A stretch of DNA of 14,896 nucleotides from CAZTDP01 sp964612565. Its GTDB lineage: Bacteria; Patescibacteriota; WWE3; UBA101185; UBA10185. The notes beneath the pieces were generated by a model. It searched no databases. It had not been told where the DNA came from and worked only from the letters and a program-made list of their open reading frames with translations. The stretch covers positions 1-14,896 of the forward strand of contig CAZTDP010000013.1 of the NCBI GenBank assembly GCA_964612565.1, written 5' to 3'. Below are positions 6,527 to 12,700 of the stretch, piece after piece. Numbering within the stretch: position 1 is the stretch's first letter; each line of letters starts with the position of its first letter. The position numbers and the translations under genes are program-made.

Positions 6527-6700
6527 TTACCTGACGTTAACTATCCACCAGTCAAACGTTACGTCTTCGCTGGCGTTATTATCCAATTCAACCATAAACG
6601 ACTCACCTTCGGTCTTTTGGCTCACTATTAGAGCTTGGCCGTTGGTTGAGGAGGTGGCCGTTACAAATATCTTGGAATTGTTTTCGACCAGTGTGTTGTC
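6527..6700 (-). other. C-terminal beta domain of the giant protein
   Basis: The last 55 or so residues (NNSKIFVTATSSTNGQALIV, a short loop, then GESFMVELDNNASEDVTFDW and WIVNVR) form a compact predicted beta sheet after a Ser-rich linker. From memory, similar ends with IFVT...GQ.L.V...SF.V......FDWWIV occur on many large CPR proteins, which suggests a shared C-terminal module such as a sorting, anchoring or capping domain. There is no LPXTG motif or hydrophobic membrane tail. Confidence 0.5.
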
Positions 6701-9700
6701 TATTGTTATACTATTGTTCCCTGCTTCTATGACGGCGCTTCCCACACTACTGTCGGAAGTATTGTCTTCGGAGCTCGATGAAGAACTTTCTTTAACCGTA
6801 AATGTTCCGGCAACGACCTCCTTAGCTTCAATCGCCCCGTTAACTTTAACGGTTCCATCGGCAAGGATAATAACTTTTCCGTCCATAAAGTCTATGTTTC
6901 CGGCTAAATTCTTTTGAATGAACAAGGTTTGCATATCACACAACTCGTTATTTAGAGATTCTGTGGACTCGTTGTAGCAACTAGGTCCGTTGATTTGTAA
7001 TGAGTTGTTTAGACTGTCAATTTTAACTTGGCCAGCGGAGAAGTCTCCGGTGAGATAAAGGTTGTTAACGGTTAAGTCGCCTAATATGTTTACATCGCTA
7101 GCTATTTCTACGGCGTCGTTGTCACCTAATGTAAAGATATTAAAGAAGTTGGACAAGTTGGCGAGTAAATCACTTCCTGCGCCGCTTGATGAAGATTCAC
7201 TGCTTTCGCTGGTTGTTCCTAGGACAAGCTGTTCTAAGGCCATTAACCTTTGGCTTAATCCGTCGATTTCACCTGAAGCTGATGTTGTGGATTCGGATGT
7301 ATAGGATTCTAAGGCAATATTAATTTTGTCTTGAATTGTTTCATCCAAAGATTTTCCGGCAACTTTTAGGGATGCGAACGAACCGTCTTGGGCTGTAAGA
7401 TCGCCGACATTAAGTTCTCCAACTGCTGCTCCGGCAAACACTCCGTTTGTGCTGACTGTCGAACCGTCGGAAGCAATGACGTTGTAGGAACCGTCTGCGT
7501 AGCCGATTGACGTACCTGTTAAGTCACCTGTGGTACTGATTCCAAGATCTCCAATTTTGTTGTTTAACTCTTGAATACCTTTAATTAATACAGGCGTTAC
7601 TGCCTCATAGGAAATTCCTTTGTACCCTTCTTTGTCTGTGGTTACGAACTCAGGGAAGACAGCCTCAAACTCTTGGGCAATAAGTCCAATATGTTTGCCG
7701 GTTCCTTCGGTTTTGTCCGAATTAAAGTCAAATCTTACAGGTCTGGTCTGCATTATTTTGTCGAGTTCGTTGCCCAACGTTGTAATATTCTTTTTCATCC
7801 TTGCATCTGACGTGGTAGCCCAAGCTCCTGTTGCACTGACGTACCCTGTAGGAGAACTTCCTGGAACTTTAACCTGGAATACATAAGACGGGTTACTTAA
7901 ACCTATTCCAACAGCACCTGAGAAATAGTTTGTAGCTTCTCCCACCATATAAACTCCCCATTTTGTAGCTGTACCGGGGGTTAAGTTGCCGTAGTATGCG
8001 TACTGAGTGCCCCCCGTCGAAGCGGAGTTAGACGTGGCATAGTTGTGGTAAGCGTTGTCCGAACTATATGTGATTAATTTACTATAATTTCCATATAAGT
8101 CTTGCGCGTAAGCATCGTTTGCCGTAGTCATGTCGTTGTACATCCCAAACCCTCTGGCATTGGTTGCGTGGCCGTTTATAGCAATGGTATTTGCTAACCC
8201 CATTGATCTTGCAACTGTTGCGGATGTCACACTTGATGTGGTAGTTAGATCGTTTTGAATACCAATTAGATCTTTCCAGTTTGCTGATAATTCGCCGTAA
8301 TTGTAGACGCCCACCATGGTTCCATAAGATTCTCCTCCTGCTGCCGAGTCCACAGTCAACGTATTGAATAGTGCGGAGTTGTATGAATCGCCAGCGGGAT
8401 CGTTTAAAGTAATATCAACACCGTCCCCAAGAAGTGCAGGACTTAAATTTTCGATAGTGAGCCTTGTTGTTGCCGATGGTGCTGTGGTTCCAATTCCTAC
8501 AGTTCCGGATCCGCTTACATACAAGCCTTGATTTGCGGCAGCACCTCTTAACCACGCTGTACCTGCCACATCAAGTTGTGCAATTGGTGCAGATGTACCA
8601 ATACCTACATTCCCGGATGAGTCGATTCTTAATCTTTCAGTACCGTCAACTGTTGTATTATTTGCGGCAGTCGAGAAGGTAATGAGTGTGGCGGCATTTT
8701 TAGAAATCGAGGGCCCGCCTCCGAAACGAACGATATTGTTGTCGTTTGTGGAGTCCACCGCCATCATCAAAACATCCTCTTCTGTGTTTGTATAGTGGCC
8801 TCCGACAATAATGCCTCTTTTACTGGATGCGTTGGTAACAACATCTCTGAGTCTAAGTCCGGTACTTCCCACAATATCCAATGTTGTAGCCGGGGATGTG
8901 GTTCCTATTCCAAGATAACCGCCATTACTTAACCTCATCCTTTCGACAGGGTTTGCTGTGTCGTTTGATACAAAGAAACCCAAACCCTGGCTGTTTCCGA
9001 AAGTGGATTCAACCATAGATTTGATTGCTGTTGACGCGGCGGGGTAGTTACCAGAGTTATCGAGCGAATAGAATTCAAGTCCCGCCATAACATCACCGAC
9101 GGTCCATGTTATGTCTCTATTGTCGGTTATCCTCAATACAGGGGCCGATCCCGATACCTCAAATTTAGTTGAAGGGCTGGTTGTTCCGATACCTACGTTT
9201 CCGCTAGCATTAAGCACAAAATAAGGATTTGTGCCACTAATCAAGCCTTTACCTATTGCAAAGATATCATCGTCGTCTGCGGCGGCATCGTCTATCACAC
9301 CCATCCAGTAATCGGTGTCGGTTCCGGTTCTGGTATCGAATCCAAGTGTCGTGTCTGTTCCTGTGAGTAATACTTTTCCCGTGCCGGTCAAATCTGCAAT
9401 TATATTACCCGCATTGTAGGTCTTTAAGGTCAGGCTGTTACTTTCGCTATTTTCCCCTGCAATTATGCTAAAAGGCCCATACGACTCAATTTGTGAAGAT
9501 GTTTGGTTTGTGAACAAAAGATCGTAGGCCATTGAAACGTCGCCCGATGCCGAAAAGGTGGTGGGGACGTAAAACTCGGTATTCGTAGCCCCAAATTTTA
9601 CGGTATTGGTTCCATTGTTGCTAAGAGTTAAAGCACCGGTTGAGTCTACTGCAAACTTGGTGTAATTAGCTGCGTCATAAGAGATTCTAAATTGACCGGC

Positions 9701-12700
9701 GGTTGTGTCAGTACCCAGCAAGTTTAATTGAGAGGCTGGGGCAGTGGTACCGATTCCAAGTCTGCTGTTTCCTGTATCCCACCAAAAGCTGTTGGTTCCT
9801 GTTAACGCTGCTGTACCACTCCAAATTGAGATTTGACCAGCTGAGCCTGAGCCGGATATCCCGCCACCGGCAGCACATTTCCAAACTTGATTAGTTGCGT
9901 CCCACGATAAGCTTTGGCCATCGGTGCAGCCGCCCAATAATCTTAATCCGGTAGCTGTGGCTTCAAGTCCTGAGTTTGATGAAGTTACTGAGGTTGTACC
10001 GGTTGTTGTTGCATCGACACTTAGTGTGGTTGCTCCAGGTCCGGTTCCTCCGGTCAATCCTGAACCTGCTGTTAAGGAAGTTAGCGCGTACGAGGAAATA
10101 TTATTGGTATCCACAAGTGTGCCGGTTCTATTATCCAGCAGATTTAATTCTGTTGTTGAGATTGTCGCCCCATCTAAGATATTAAGTTCTCCTGCCGCCG
10201 CACTCACGCGGCTACCGGCTATGAATAGATCCGACACATTGGCTGATCCGGCTACGTGGAGTTTGTAGCTAGGGTTAATTATCCCAATTCCTACGTTACC
10301 TGACGGTGTAAAAAGTAAATCGGCTCCGGAGTTTGCTAGCTGTGAACTATAGATAGTTCCTGTGCCGGAGTCTGAGATAGTGGATGCGCCTGTGCCGGAG
10401 TATTTATTATCGCTTAAGTAGTTATATGTAGCTCCCGAAGATACCGAAACTGCTTGACTGCCTCCTGTGGTATCTGTGATTGTGTTGCCGCTTACTATAT
10501 TGTAATCTGCAGAATACCCTAAAGTTAGAGCAGTATCCAAATTATTGTGGAAGTTATTTCCAACAATGCTGTTGTAATCTCCAAGCACATACAAACCAAA
10601 CCAGTTTCCGTTTATGTTGTTACTCGTAAAGTTATTATAATTACCAACTATATCTATGGCAGACCCATAAGTTGAGGTGTTATTTCTGAATGTGTTGCCT
10701 GTAAAGGTGGTATGGTAGGCATTCCCTGTTACCCCATGCGAAAGATTAGCCTCGATTACGTTATTAGATATAATGCTTCCTACTGTGTCAACGTCGCCGG
10801 CGATATTCATACCGCTGTTGCCGTTTCCGTATACTATGTTTCCCTCGACTATAGTTTTGTTGGCACCCACTACAGCAATGCCTGTGCCGTCATTATTCCT
10901 GATGTCACTGGTTGTAATTGTGTTATCATCGCTATCTGTTGTAGATCCATGTACATATATACCTTCGCCATCGTTATCATGAACATACACTTTTTCTATT
11001 GTTGTACGATCCACATTGTTATTAAGGTAAATTCCTCTGTTTTCAGATCCTGCGTAAGTAGCTTTAACACCGTCTACGGCAAGGCTAGAAATTGTAACAT
11101 CGGTTACATTAGTTGAGCCGCCATTGCCTACTGTGATAATGCCGTCGGCTGAGGCGGTATCTCCGGCTCTTTGTAGAATCGTACCGCGGCCGGTTCCTAC
11201 AAGTGAGAATGTTGATCTGGTTATATCGATTCCATCTCCGGCTGTGTCTCCAATGGAGTATGTACCTTCAAGCAGTACGACAGTACCGCCAACAGCGGGA
11301 AGTGCGGAAATTGCCGACTCAATTGTGACATTGTCATCGGTTCCATCGGCGACAAAATCTGCTTTTTCAGGATTTTTGCTGTCTGTTGCGGCAACTATTA
11401 CTGTTGCAGTTGTTCTGTCTGCTTGCCATTTACCGTTTGCATAAACTTTAAGTTGATCGTCATCGGTATCGTAATACATTGTTCCTTCGGTTGTTGAAGG
11501 AGATGATGTAGCACCTGCAAGATACAAACTACCCGATACCCCAATGTCTCCAACAACATCCAGTTTGTGGGATGGGGAAGTTGTACCTATACCGATGCTA
11601 CCTGTTCCATAAAAGCCAAAATCGTTGCTGTTTAGGTTGAGTGTGGTTAGTGTAGAAAGAGTTCCTCCCAAAGATATTGCATTTACGTTTCTGGTTAGTC
11701 CGTTACCAAAGGTTAAAGGTGATTCTGCTGAAATAGATTGGGTGGTTACGTTTGTCAGTCGTCCATCAGCATCTACGGTTATTACAGGAATTTCGGTAGC
11801 CGACCCATACGAACCGCTTGTTACAGTAGTGTTAGCAAGTTCGTTAGGTCCTACGGAGCTGGCCGCAATTTGCAAGTTGTTGTATGCGCCGGTAATATCT
11901 CCGGCAAAAGTGGTTCCTGTGGTTAGGTCGTCTGAGGCAAGCTGATCCCATGCGCTAAGTTGTGTAGCAACATTGTTTGTATCAAGCAATGTTCCCGTTC
12001 TTCCGTCCAGTAAGTTAAGCTCGGATGCTGTTAATGTTGCATTTACTCCATCCAATACATTTAACTCCGTGGCTGAAGCTGTAACTTGAGAACCTGCTAT
12101 GAATAGGGTAGACACATTGGCTGATCCTGCTACAGCAAGATTACCCTGGGAGAGGATACCGCCGGAACCAATATTAATTCCGTTTCTTACATACAGGTTG
12201 TTACCGATATCAATATTTTCAGTAACAGTCACTGCATTAGTTGCAATATTACCGGCATACAGAGATGGTGTTTCAATACCATTAATATCAATTATTTGAA
12301 GACCGTCCCCGTCGTCGGCTACATATGCGTACTTACCCGATACGTAAACATCGTTAGCATATCCGCTGGTGTTGTATGTGCCTGCCAATGACAGGTCTGC
12401 CGGATTACTAATATTTATCACTTGAAGACCGGAGGTGTAATCGGCTACGTACGCATATTTACCTGATACGTAAACACCATAAGAAGTGCCGCTGGTGTCG
12501 TAGGTGTCTGTGAGCGTCAAGGATGCCGGGTTACCGACATTAATGACTTGTAAACCAAAAGAATTGCCGGCGACATAAGCATATCTACCGGATACATAAA
12601 CGTCGCTCGCAGATCCGTTGGTATCGTACGTATTTACCAACGACGGTGACGCGGGGTTACTTATATCTACTATGCGTAATCCGTAGATCCCGTCAGCCAC

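Noticed and set aside
6507..6917. A 136-codon open frame on the + strand starting within the terminator T-run
   Set aside because: It lies opposite the 3' end of the giant - strand gene, has low-complexity composition, no family features and no ribosome binding site; it is a shadow of the repetitive gene.
10712..11116. A 134-codon + strand frame rich in Ile, Val, Tyr and Cys, membrane-protein-like
   Set aside because: It is the antisense of the Asn/Thr-rich beta-helix coding region; its hydrophobic look follows from complementing AAC/ACC-type codons.
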